A stretch of 26,845 nucleotides of DNA, taken from positions 1 to 26,845 of the forward strand of contig JBMNSJ010000028.1 in assembly GCA_050945135.1 (NCBI GenBank), in the 5' to 3' direction. The stretch comes from WRIS01 sp050945135. GTDB taxonomy: Bacteria > Actinomycetota > Coriobacteriia > Coriobacteriales > Eggerthellaceae. Position 1 is the stretch's first letter. Each line of letters starts with the position of its first letter. Positions 8,844 to 16,205 of this stretch are shown here, in pieces. Made by a program: the position numbers and the translations under genes. The notes beneath the pieces were generated by a model, which had not been told where the DNA came from, made no database searches, and saw only the letters and a program-made list of their open reading frames with translations.

Positions 8844-10194
8844 TGCATACACTCCTTTGATCTGGAGATTCGTTCTTATTTGGATACGCTTCATGGATGC
8901 GATTCCAGCGGTCAGCCGAGGGGAAATCTAGATTGCTTGGTGCTCTATCGAATACATCCTTCGGCAATGACGAGAGTGGTATCTGTTGTTCGATAAGCGA
9001 CGTGTAAATACCAGCGTTTTCGGGCTTATTGAGCAAAATATAGCCTTTTAGCTTGTCGTCTTTTGTAACGAACTTTGCATAACAATCCTTTTCAATCCGT
9101 ACATCCACTTCATATCCGCTACCCTCACCAGGATTAGTAATTCCTGCCGATAAGAGCGGAAAATCAAAAAAGTAGGTAGCGTTGACTGCATAATCTCCCG
9201 TATAGGGCTCACAAGCTGCACCGCACATGAAAGCACCAGCTGCTTTTCCTTGTCGAACAGCGCTTCGCCACAATGCGAGCGTCGAGTGCGTGCCGTCTAG
9301 GAGGTTGTTGACCTGAGTTACATCACCCGCTGCATACACATCACAAAGGCTTGTTTGAAGATCGTTTCCGCAAATAAGTCCTCTTTCTTCTGCTGCACCA
9401 GCATGTACGGCTAGCGCCGAGTTAGGTCTCACTCCAAGCGCTGACACCAAAACATCGCAAGCAATTGTTGTTCCGTCATCAAGCGCTACCTCATGTATCC
9501 GATTATCAACCAGGGTAAGGTCTTTTGCTGCCGCGCCTGTCAAGCACTGTATACCCGCTTCTTCCAAGCTTTTTTGCAATACAGCGCCCGCGTCGGGATC
9601 GAGAACCTGTGGTAAGATCCATCGTCTTGAAACGACAATCACCTCATCAACGTGCCCAACCAAGGCCTCGGCAGCTTTGAGACCGATAAGGCCTGCCCCA
9701 ATAATTACTGCAGTACTTAGCTTACCCTCTCTGTGAGAAGAATCGGTAGCCACTCTTGCAGCATTAAGCAAGTCTTTCGCATGATCAAGCGTCATAAAGG
9801 GAAATACCTTTTTTGCGTTCTCCAGGTTTTTTATGGGAGGCGTCGTTGAAATGCTTCCCGTTGCAATAAGACACTTCCCGTACTGGATGCACTCGCCGTT
9901 TTTAAGCACTACCGTGTGCGCATTGGCATCAAGTGAAACAGCTTCGTACTCTGCTCCCCTAAGGACTTCAATGTTATGATTTTCGTAAAAGCTTGGGCTT
10001 CGATACCAGATGCAATCCTCGTCAATTTTCTTTTCGATCATATACGAAATCAAGGGTCGCCCATAAGCCGGATAGGGCTCCTTGCTCAACATCATAATAC
10101 TGGCTTGCTGATTATTCTGACGAATCTGCTCTGCAGCATTTACGCCGGCAGCCGAATCACCAATAATGAGGTAGTCGAATATCTTTTTTCCCAT
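8836..10194 (-). CDS. FAD-dependent NAD(P)H oxidoreductase of the split glutamate synthase
   Basis: The 452-residue protein belongs to the pyridine-nucleotide-disulfide oxidoreductase fold (NirB/rubredoxin-reductase-like). It has an FAD dinucleotide motif at the N-terminus (YLIIGDSAAGVNAAEQIR), the ATGS strand, a second nucleotide motif (AVIIGAGLIGLKAAEAL) near residue 165 and the FAD-closing YAAGDV near 300. No redox-active CxxC is seen. ATG 10194 follows GAGGAGG, and one base separates it from the ferredoxin stop; the upstream open frame to 10395 is only an extension through that gene. In this operon it likely passes electrons from NAD(P)H to the ferredoxin subunit or directly to the FMN core, replacing the usual GltD beta subunit, which differs by having its own N-terminal FeS domain. 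Cofactor preference cannot be read from sequence. Confidence 0.88.
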   Translation of the reverse strand: MGKKIFDYLIIGDSAAGVNAAEQIRQNNQQASIMMLSKEPYPAYGRPLISYMIEKKIDEDCIWYRSPSFYENHNIEVLRGAEYEAVSLDANAHTVVLKNGECIQYGKCLIATGSISTTPPIKNLENAKKVFPFMTLDHAKDLLNAARVATDSSHREGKLSTAVIIGAGLIGLKAAEALVGHVDEVIVVSRRWILPQVLDPDAGAVLQKSLEEAGIQCLTGAAAKDLTLVDNRIHEVALDDGTTIACDVLVSALGVRPNSALAVHAGAAEERGLICGNDLQTSLCDVYAAGDVTQVNNLLDGTHSTLALWRSAVRQGKAAGAFMCGAACEPYTGDYAVNATYFFDFPLLSAGITNPGEGSGYEVDVRIEKDCYAKFVTKDDKLKGYILLNKPENAGIYTSLIEQQIPLSSLPKDVFDRAPSNLDFPSADRWNRIHEAYPNKNESPDQRSVCNV

Positions 10195-10195
10195 G

Positions 10196-10660
10196 TTACG
10201 CCTCCTCACTTTCGCAATAGAGTAAAGCTCTGTTCGGGCAAACTGCAACACAGCGAGGCTCGCCAATCTGACCAATACCATCGCGACACAAATCGCACTT
10301 ATGCGCGAGTCCAGCACCCGCATCGTGAGTAACATGAACACATCCGAATGGGCATACCGATACACACGTTCCGCAGCCAACGCAGCTTTTCTCATCCAAA
10401 GAAACTATGCCTGTCACCGCATCTTTAGTCATTGCACCCGATATGCAAGCTTCCACGCAAAGCGGTTCGCGACAATGTCTACAGTTCACTGCTGCCGACA
10501 GGCTTGCATCGCCTTCGACACGGATTCGACTTTGGGGTTGCGGGCTTTCCCAGAAATATGCTTTAACGTGGTCTTTGCTTTTCGAATGAAAAACCTTGCA
10601 GGCTACTTCGCATCTTCCACAGTCAACACACCAGTGCTCTTGTGCGTATATTCGTTTCAT
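10196..10660 (-). CDS. four-cluster ferredoxin-like electron transfer subunit
   Basis: The 154-residue protein of the HycB/DmsB/NrfC ferredoxin class begins at ATG 10660 (GGGAGAG seven bases upstream, four bases after the preceding stop). Four Cys clusters are visible: CVDCGRCEVAC at residues 11-21, CRHCREPLCVEAC, CVGCGTCVSVCP, and CDLCR...CVAVCP with an 11-residue insert. Each can bind one [4Fe-4S]. There is no signal peptide, so it acts in the cytoplasm. Between the FMN subunit and the FAD oxidoreductase genes, it is placed to carry electrons between them. Proteins of this class often serve as dedicated electron adaptors. Direct interaction with the GOGAT core is an inference from gene order. 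Confidence 0.9.
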   Translation of the reverse strand: MKRIYAQEHWCVDCGRCEVACKVFHSKSKDHVKAYFWESPQPQSRIRVEGDASLSAAVNCRHCREPLCVEACISGAMTKDAVTGIVSLDEKSCVGCGTCVSVCPFGCVHVTHDAGAGLAHKCDLCRDGIGQIGEPRCVAVCPNRALLYCESEEA

Positions 10661-10664
10661 ACAA

Positions 10665-12170
10665 TCACTCTCCCGCATATTTCACGCCAAGGACTTCAAG
10701 GTCTTTTTGATTGAGGTCGATACCACGTAGCATCAGCTTATTCGCGCGTAAAGAATCGATAGAACTGATGCCCATGCCACCAATCATTTCTTGAATTTCG
10801 TGATTCCAGGCCTTTATCAGATTCACCACACGTTCAGCCCCAACTTCTGGGTTAAGCCGCTTTGTGAGCTCGGGGCGTTGAGTGGCGATTCCCCAATTAC
10901 ACCGCCCCGAAACACAATCCTGACATTGATGACAACCAAGGGCGATCAAGGCTGCTGAAGCTATGTAGACAGCATCGGCACCGAGGGCGATTGCCTTTAC
11001 AACATCAACCGAAGATCTAATGCTGCCAGCGGGGACCAGGCTTACCTTTGAGCGAATTCCTTCATCGCGAAGACGCTGGTCTACTGAAGCTAAGGCCAGC
11101 TCAATAGGAATACCAACGTTGTCACGAATGCTCCGAGGCGCTGCGCCAGTGCCTCCTCTAAAGCCGTCGAGCACGACAACATCCGCACCAGCTCGCACTA
11201 TGCCTGAGGCGATGGCGGGGGCATTGTGTACTGCAGCAATCTTCACAGAAACAGGCTTCGAGTATCCCGTAGCTTCTTTCAGCGAAAATATCAGCTGCCT
11301 TAGGTCTTCAATCGAGTAAATATCATGATGAGGAGCAGGAGAAATTGCATCTGTTCCTTCGGGTATCATACGAGTCTTTGACACTTCCAAATCTACTTTT
11401 TCTCCTGGAAGATGACCGCCGATTCCCGGCTTTGCGCCCTGGCCTATCTTGATTTCAATCATTGCAGCCGAGTTAAGGTAGTGCATATCAACGCCAAAAC
11501 GACCTGAGGCAACTTGCACAATCGCTCGATCCTTATAAGGCTCTAAGTCGGTATGAAGGCCACCTTCTCCTGTATTGAAATATGTCCCCATCTCAACGGC
11601 AGCCAAGGCAAGTGCCTTTTGAACATTGAGCGATACCGAGCCGAAGCTCATTGCCGAAAACATCAATGGGGTATCGAGCTTGATTTGGGGAGGCATCTTG
11701 GTCAGCACCTTATGGCTGCGCTCGTTAACCTTTAAAACGTCAGGCTTGCTCCCTAAAAGAACTCGCGTCTCCATCGGTTCACGCAAAGGGTCAATAGAGG
11801 GATTTGTTACCTGGCTTGCGTTTAGCAACAGATGATCCCAGTAAATCGGATAAGGCTTCGTATTACCCATCGATCCGAGCAGCACACCACCAGACTGAGC
11901 TTGTTTCGAAATGTCATTCATAACATCAAGTGTCCAGTTGTTCGTTCCATTGCCAACCTGAGGCCAAGCGCCAATTGCGAGAGCCTGTGTGGGGCACATT
12001 ACAACACAGCGCTGACAATTCACGCATTTCTTATGGCTCGCCACCATACAGTCACGGTCTTTGTCGTGATGGTGAACTTTATTTGAACATGAGCGCTCAC
12101 ATACCCCGCACTTGATGCAAACACTTTCGTCACGCAGCACTTTGTAACGCGGGAGCATATGATCAAGCAT
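10665..12170 (-). CDS. glutamate synthase FMN/FeS core subunit with N-terminal ferredoxin domain (GltB2 type)
   Basis: The 501-residue protein starts at ATG 12170 after AAGGGAG. An N-terminal two-cluster ferredoxin region (CIKCGVCERSC near residue 18 and CVNCQRCVVMCP near 49) leads into the TIM-barrel FMN domain: PLMFSAMSFGSVS, FNTGEGGL, IKIGQGAKPGIGGHLPGE, SPAPHHDIYS, VVLDGFRGGTGAAP and the phosphate-binding PAGSIRSS. The Cys-rich CHQCQDC...CNWGIATQ near the end matches the [3Fe-4S] region of glutamate synthase. It reduces 2-oxoglutarate plus ammonia, delivered from the amidotransferase subunit, to glutamate. The ferredoxin fusion is the archaeal-type arrangement. Its start overlaps the GltB1 stop by eight bases (ATGCTTGA). 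Confidence 0.95.
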   Translation of the reverse strand: MLDHMLPRYKVLRDESVCIKCGVCERSCSNKVHHHDKDRDCMVASHKKCVNCQRCVVMCPTQALAIGAWPQVGNGTNNWTLDVMNDISKQAQSGGVLLGSMGNTKPYPIYWDHLLLNASQVTNPSIDPLREPMETRVLLGSKPDVLKVNERSHKVLTKMPPQIKLDTPLMFSAMSFGSVSLNVQKALALAAVEMGTYFNTGEGGLHTDLEPYKDRAIVQVASGRFGVDMHYLNSAAMIEIKIGQGAKPGIGGHLPGEKVDLEVSKTRMIPEGTDAISPAPHHDIYSIEDLRQLIFSLKEATGYSKPVSVKIAAVHNAPAIASGIVRAGADVVVLDGFRGGTGAAPRSIRDNVGIPIELALASVDQRLRDEGIRSKVSLVPAGSIRSSVDVVKAIALGADAVYIASAALIALGCHQCQDCVSGRCNWGIATQRPELTKRLNPEVGAERVVNLIKAWNHEIQEMIGGMGISSIDSLRANKLMLRGIDLNQKDLEVLGVKYAGE

Positions 12171-13365
12171 GGCTCGCTCCCTTCTTCTTATGATCATCTG
12201 GCATAACACCAGTTAAGTGGCTTGGTAGTCTATCCTTAACCGGTTGGTTTTCTGTTGGTTCCAGCGCTTTACGTTGGGCAACCTCATTAAGTTGCACAAC
12301 ATAGGGAATCCCGCCTTCTATGGAGCGAATATTCTCTACATCAGGACAGATAATTTCAATTGCCGCTTCTTCGCTTGCGAGATAAACCATATCCCCTTTT
12401 TCACCCGCCATTAATGCGCGAAGCTTCAGCCGGTCGTTCAGCGCAAGCAATCCTTCATCCGATCCAACTATAATTGACATCGGCCCACTAACCAGAGCGC
12501 TTGAATATACGTTTCGAAGGGCTGTTTCAAACTTTGCCCGATCTGGCTCCATGCGGTCTATTTCATCCCAAAATGGAGCCGTCATTATATGCGCGGCCAT
12601 TTCTTGCGAGAAATCGTGCTTTCGCACCAGAAGATCGAACAAATAGGTGATTACCTCGGTGTCGGTCATAAGAGAGCATTCATAATCAAACTGCTCGACA
12701 TATCGGCGATTCGTGTCATAGCTCGAGATTTCTCCGTTGTGAACAATTGACCAGTTCAAAAGAGTAAATGGGTGAGCGCCGCCCCACCATCCTGGCGTAT
12801 TTGTCGGAAAGCGACCGTGCGCAGTCCACAGCCAAGCTTTATATTCATCGATCCGGTAGTACTCGCCTATTTCTTCCGGGTAGCCGACACCTTTGAATGC
12901 GCCCATATTCTTCCCTGATGAAGAAACGAAAGCGCCTTTAATGTGTGAATTGATATAAAAGACATGGCGGATTGTGTACTCAGATTCATCATGCTTGCTC
13001 TGACTCAACTTTACCGGATGAGGAAGAAGAAAATATCTCCAAAGATCTGGAGAATCGTTGATAGATGCGACATTGTTTACAGGGATTCGCTCTTGCTTTT
13101 CGCTAATGAAATACTTGTCAAGATAAGCTTCGACCTCACTTCTGGCTTCCCGACCGTCGTACATGATGTGAAAAGCATACAAATCTTTGTATTCGGGGTA
13201 GATACCATAGGCAGCAAAACCTCCGCCCAACCCATTACTGCGATCATGCATTAATGCGATGGATTTCAAGATGTCGCTACCATCATGCCTCCCGCCGCTT
13301 CGATCCATTATTCCCGCAATGGCACATCCAGAAGGGATTCTGACCTGACCTTCTCGCAAGAGCAT
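12163..13365 (-). CDS. glutamate synthase class II glutamine amidotransferase subunit (GltB1 type)
   Basis: The 400-residue protein hydrolyses glutamine to release ammonia for the FMN subunit. The nucleophile is C14 in SGCAIAGIMDRSG, preceded by a 13-residue leader that must be removed to free the N-terminal Cys, as in Ntn-type amidotransferases. Other class II motifs are present: RSNGLGGGFAAYG, TAHGRFPTNTPGWWGGAHPF, NWSIVHNGEISSYDTN, and LMTDTEVI. The start ATG 13365 has a modest GAGG eight bases upstream; no closer in-frame start precedes the Cys. It is the first gene of the glt operon, behind a 314-base upstream region with repeats and a palindrome. Gene order B1-B2-ferredoxin-FAD oxidoreductase-B3 makes a full GOGAT from five proteins. 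Confidence 0.93.
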   Translation of the reverse strand: MLLREGQVRIPSGCAIAGIMDRSGGRHDGSDILKSIALMHDRSNGLGGGFAAYGIYPEYKDLYAFHIMYDGREARSEVEAYLDKYFISEKQERIPVNNVASINDSPDLWRYFLLPHPVKLSQSKHDESEYTIRHVFYINSHIKGAFVSSSGKNMGAFKGVGYPEEIGEYYRIDEYKAWLWTAHGRFPTNTPGWWGGAHPFTLLNWSIVHNGEISSYDTNRRYVEQFDYECSLMTDTEVITYLFDLLVRKHDFSQEMAAHIMTAPFWDEIDRMEPDRAKFETALRNVYSSALVSGPMSIIVGSDEGLLALNDRLKLRALMAGEKGDMVYLASEEAAIEIICPDVENIRSIEGGIPYVVQLNEVAQRKALEPTENQPVKDRLPSHLTGVMPDDHKKKGASHA

Positions 13366-13460
13366 TCCGCAAACCTCATCTTCCTCGTTTTAATACTTCC
13401 CACACAACACTACCTCGCTGCGCAGAAAGCTCTTTTGTCTCTTCTAGCCTAGCCCTTCTA

Positions 13461-13500
13461 TGTTTCATACAGATATGTGTAATGTTTCATGCTTGTTTCA
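13461..13500. promoter_or_regulatory. three phased TGTTTCA repeats upstream of the glt operon
   Basis: TGTTTCA occurs at 13461, 13483 and 13494 (the first two as TGTTTCAT), so the copies are 22 and 11 bases apart, whole turns of the helix on one face. They lie 96-135 bases ahead of the GltB1 start. This spacing is typical of binding sites for an activator or repressor that stacks along DNA. The rest of the 314-base gap (13366-13679) holds a palindrome at 13536, a small hairpin at 13598-13612 without a T tract, and a lone TATATT (13583-13588, minus) with no -35. No gene is seen. Confidence 0.4.
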
Positions 13501-13535
13501 CTTTAGAAAAGATGAAAGAGCCGAGATTTGCTTCT

Positions 13536-13552
13536 TTACCCGAATTGGGTAA
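13536..13552. promoter_or_regulatory. 17-bp palindrome TTACCCGAATTGGGTAA upstream of glt
   Basis: Two perfect 6-base arms (TTACCC/GGGTAA) flank a GAATT centre, about 170 bases before the GltB1 start. The size and symmetry suit a dimeric regulator. Its position 36 bases from the TGTTTCA repeats suggests one control region for the operon. Confidence 0.35.
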
Positions 13553-13679
13553 CGTGCGAAAGAAAAGGCGCCTTAGCTTGCCAATATAGAGGTTTGTGGT
13601 CTTGGACAGACCTCGTGACCCTATCATGAACAGGGATTATCGGAATAAACTTTAGAGAAACCCGGGGCGCGAATCTTGT

Positions 13680-15197
13680 TTATTTCACCGAGGCGGCAGC
13701 CGTCTCTCCAACATTTATTCCATTGACGATAATGTCGCAAACCGCGTTGCCGCCGATTCGATTGTTCCCATGAATGCCGCCTGTTACCTCTCCTGCTGCA
13801 TAAAGTCCGGGAATGGAGCTTCCGTCAGACCTCAAGACCTCACACTTTGTATTGATCTTGATGCCACCTTGTTCATGATGAATAGCGGGCGCTACCTGAA
13901 TGGCATAGAGTGTGCCGGGCGCAAATGAAATACAGCCTTGCGTTCTGCCAAAAGAGTCAGCAGCTCCCTCTGTTGAAATGCGGTTATAAGAATCTAGGGT
14001 AGCGAGCAAAGCTGAAGGGTCTGCATTAATTGCCTCTGCCAACTCCGATATATTTGCACCGTGCACTACAATGCCTTGTTCGTCATATCGCTCAATTGCT
14101 TTGTTTGCATCGTAGACTATCTGATCAAAAATCTCCCAAGCAAAACTATTAGGCTGTTCAATAATAGCTTCGGAAACAACATCGCGTGTACTCATTTCAT
14201 CGCAGAAGCGATTTCCCTGTTCATTGACCAGAATAGCTCCAGACCCGCGAATGCCTTCGGCAATGAGCGTAGCTGTTTTTTGTTCGACGGTGGGATGTAT
14301 TTGAATCTGGTCCATCTGAATAAGCTCTGCCCCTACATTTTCTGCAAGCACATAGCCATCGCCTGTTGCTCCCTCTTGATTTGTAGTCACAAAACCTTCT
14401 AGGTCAGGACGGTAGCGAGTAACCATCTCTTGGTTAGCGCCAAGACCTCCTGTTGCAACAATTACTGCCCTTGCATCGAAAGTAACTTTTTCTCCTCGGC
14501 GCTGCGCCTCAACACCTACTACAACCCCCTCGTCGTTAAGAATCAAGCCTGTAGCCTGGCAATTCATCTCGACATCTATATCTCGGTTTTGAATCTGCGC
14601 GCGCAACTGCGGAACAAGCACCTGCCCCACAGCAGAGCCGTCTGTTGGGCGATGGCATCGGCGAACTGACATGCCACCCATAAGCGTAATGTTATCAAGA
14701 GTAATCCCCAGCTCATCGAGCCAATCTATGGCGTGTGCTGAGTTGGTACACATGTAATCGACGAGTTCTCTATTAGCTGTCTCATGCCCACCTATGAAAG
14801 TCTCTTCCGCAAATAAGTCATTTGAATCCTCTATGCCTTGTGCTTTTTGAAACTTAGTTTCTGATGCATTCATCCCACTCGAGGAAAAGTTTGTATTTCC
14901 CCCGTTTATACCCATTTTTTCAAGCAGGACTATATTTGTTGCTCCCTTGTCGTAAGCAGCAATGGCAGCAGACATGCCCGCACCGCCTGTCCCGATGATA
15001 ACAATATCGTAGGCCTCGCGCGCAGCATCTTCAGAGTTTCCCTGAGATTTCGGAGTGCAGCTCACCAGGCCAAAACCGCCCACAATACACAGTGCGCTAG
15101 CAGCACCTGCTCCAACGAGAAATTCACGACGGGAAATGCCTGCAGAAGAACCCTTGTCGGACCTGCGATTGACGTAAGAAAGCTTGCTGTTCCCCAT
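13680..15197 (-). CDS. Tat-exported lipoprotein flavoprotein of the fumarate reductase family
   Basis: The 505-residue protein has a twin-arginine signal (SRREFL, R23-R24), a hydrophobic stretch and lipobox LVSC with C47 as lipid site, so it should sit outside the cell, anchored to the membrane. The FAD motif DIVIIGTGGAG is at 64-74. Catalytic-domain residues of the fumarate reductase/urocanate reductase family appear: the HPTVEQ His, the Arg in EGIRGSGAILVNEQGNRF, HHEQGG, and GGIHGNNRIGGNA with the second Arg. It has no FMN-attachment or heme domain, so electrons must come from a separate membrane or FeS partner that is not adjacent. The acceptor cannot be told from sequence; fumarate or another enoate is possible. 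The start ATG 15197 has a weak GAGAAAG site. Upstream lies the tRNA terminator; no promoter was recognised. Confidence 0.9.
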   Translation of the reverse strand: MGNSKLSYVNRRSDKGSSAGISRREFLVGAGAASALCIVGGFGLVSCTPKSQGNSEDAAREAYDIVIIGTGGAGMSAAIAAYDKGATNIVLLEKMGINGGNTNFSSSGMNASETKFQKAQGIEDSNDLFAEETFIGGHETANRELVDYMCTNSAHAIDWLDELGITLDNITLMGGMSVRRCHRPTDGSAVGQVLVPQLRAQIQNRDIDVEMNCQATGLILNDEGVVVGVEAQRRGEKVTFDARAVIVATGGLGANQEMVTRYRPDLEGFVTTNQEGATGDGYVLAENVGAELIQMDQIQIHPTVEQKTATLIAEGIRGSGAILVNEQGNRFCDEMSTRDVVSEAIIEQPNSFAWEIFDQIVYDANKAIERYDEQGIVVHGANISELAEAINADPSALLATLDSYNRISTEGAADSFGRTQGCISFAPGTLYAIQVAPAIHHEQGGIKINTKCEVLRSDGSSIPGLYAAGEVTGGIHGNNRIGGNAVCDIIVNGINVGETAAASVK

Positions 15198-15231
15198 GAT
15201 TGTTCTTTCTCTCAGTTCGTACCATCCGCCG

Positions 15232-15272
15232 AAAACGAAAACAGGTCAGAAACCGATAATGTCTCTGACCTG
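15232..15272 (-). terminator. terminator of the tRNA transcript
   Basis: A 9-bp perfect stem (TCTGACCTG with CAGGTCAGA, 15242-15250 and 15264-15272) is followed on the minus strand by TTTTCGTTTTC. It sits nine bases past the CCA end of tRNA-Glu. The plus-strand side also has five Ts, so it may work weakly in both directions. Confidence 0.8.
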
Positions 15273-15280
15273 CAAATTTT

Positions 15281-15356
15281 TGGTAGCTCCGACGAGATTC
15301 GAACTCGCGACCTCCGCCTTGAGAGGGCGGCGTCCTAACCGCTAGACGACGGAGCC
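15281..15356 (-). tRNA. tRNA-Glu (anticodon CUC)
   Basis: The 76-base cloverleaf has acceptor GGCTCCG pairing with CGGAGCT (one G-U), anticodon stem CCGCC/GGCGG around a loop CTCTCAA with CTC as anticodon, TΨC arm GTTCGAATC and an encoded ACCA end. It lies 75 bases after tRNA-Gln on the same strand and ahead of a strong terminator, so the two are likely one transcript. CUC reads GAG only, so a UUC-bearing tRNA-Glu should exist elsewhere. Confidence 0.97.
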
Positions 15357-15431
15357 ATAGCTTAGTGCGCTTTAGCAGTATACCTTACCTGAGCGAATTA
15401 CCACCCAAATTTTTATACCGGCAACAAATTT

Positions 15432-15505
15432 TGGCTGGGGTGGAAGGAGTCGAACCCTCACATACGGCACCAGAAGCCGCTGTCCTACCATTAGACGACA
15501 CCCCA
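15432..15505 (-). tRNA. tRNA-Gln (anticodon CUG)
   Basis: The 74-base cloverleaf has acceptor TGGGGTG/CACCCCA, a discriminator G with encoded CCA, anticodon stem GCGGC/GCCGT and loop TTCTGGT with CTG as anticodon, and TΨC loop GGTTCGACTCC. The U1-A72 pair and the CUG anticodon suit glutamine. It is the first gene of the tRNA transcript, 56 bases after the promoter -10 box. Confidence 0.96.
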
Positions 15506-15560
15506 ACGTGTCTTTGTCGCTCTCCCACAACACAATCATAGGAGATAGGCGCGACTAATC

Positions 15561-15589
15561 ATGATACTTATCACCCGTGCCTTCGTCAA
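15561..15589 (-). promoter_or_regulatory. sigma-70 promoter of the tRNA-Gln/tRNA-Glu transcript
   Basis: On the minus strand TTGACG (15584-15589), a 17-base spacer and TATCAT (15561-15566) lie about 56 bases before the tRNA-Gln 5' end. Both boxes match five of six consensus bases. The promoter sits between the ABC ATPase stop and the tRNAs. Confidence 0.7.
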
Positions 15590-15604
15590 GACTATATTCC
15601 CTGC

Positions 15605-16201
15605 CTATATCTCAATCTCCTGCATTTTCTGTGTGACAGCAGCCACTTTCTGCTCTAGACTCTGACCTGCCACATCCTTCATCAGCATTTCATCCACAAT
15701 CTTGCCGTCACGCATAAACAGTACACGTCCTGTCTGCGCTGCAACCTCAGCATCATGAGTGACAAGCAGAATGGCAGTCCCCTTGGCGGTAATCATAGCC
15801 AGAATATCCATGATTTCCTGCGCAGACTTGGAGTTAAGCGCACCGGTCGGCTCGTCACCGAAGATAATCTGCGGATCTCCCATCAATGCGCGACAGATGC
15901 CGGCACGTTGTAGCTGCCCGCCAGACACCTGAGTAATATCCCGATTTTCAAGTCCTTCAATGCCCACTTTTTTCATAAGCCGTTTGGCTCTCTCTGTCAG
16001 ATGGGACACCTTGCCGCTGTCAATGGTGTCCATGCCAGAAAGCGCAAACATCAATGTGGTTTTACCAGAGCCAGATGGCCCCATGACCGACACAAACTCT
16101 CCTTGCCCGATCTCTACCGATACTCCATTAAGCACAAGGTTCTTTTCCTGACCTTCACCAAAGGACTTGACGATGTTTTCACCTGTAATAATTTTTTCCA
16201 T
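15605..16201 (-). CDS. MacB/LolD-type ABC ATPase lacking the Q-loop region
   Basis: The 198-residue ATPase pairs with the FtsX-type permease immediately upstream (four-base gap; AAAGGAG before ATG 16201). Walker A GPSGSGKTT is at 41-49, signature VSGGQLQR at 92-99, Walker B IIFGDEPTG at 112-120 and the switch His H149 in LVTHD. In this family Walker A and the signature are normally about 95-100 residues apart; here they are only about 45. The chain jumps from DSGKVS to HLTERAKRLMKK, so the segment with the conserved Q-loop (FQ) and part of the helical domain is missing while the frame stays open. Normal coupling to the permease would be affected, so the transporter may be inactive or a decaying relic. 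A sequencing or assembly deletion is also possible. Confidence 0.85.
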   Translation of the reverse strand: MEKIITGENIVKSFGEGQEKNLVLNGVSVEIGQGEFVSVMGPSGSGKTTLMFALSGMDTIDSGKVSHLTERAKRLMKKVGIEGLENRDITQVSGGQLQRAGICRALMGDPQIIFGDEPTGALNSKSAQEIMDILAMITAKGTAILLVTHDAEVAAQTGRVLFMRDGKIVDEMLMKDVAGQSLEQKVAAVTQKMQEIEI

Positions 16202-16205
16202 ATCC

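Noticed and set aside
10195..10395. In-frame extension of the FAD oxidoreductase upstream to 10395
   Set aside because: It runs through the ferredoxin gene in another frame, has no ribosome site, and GAGGAGG precedes ATG 10194 where the FAD motif begins.
15605..16201. Calling the short ABC ATPase a pseudogene
   Set aside because: The frame is open, start and ribosome site are good, and four motifs are intact; loss of the Q-loop is reported as a finding instead.
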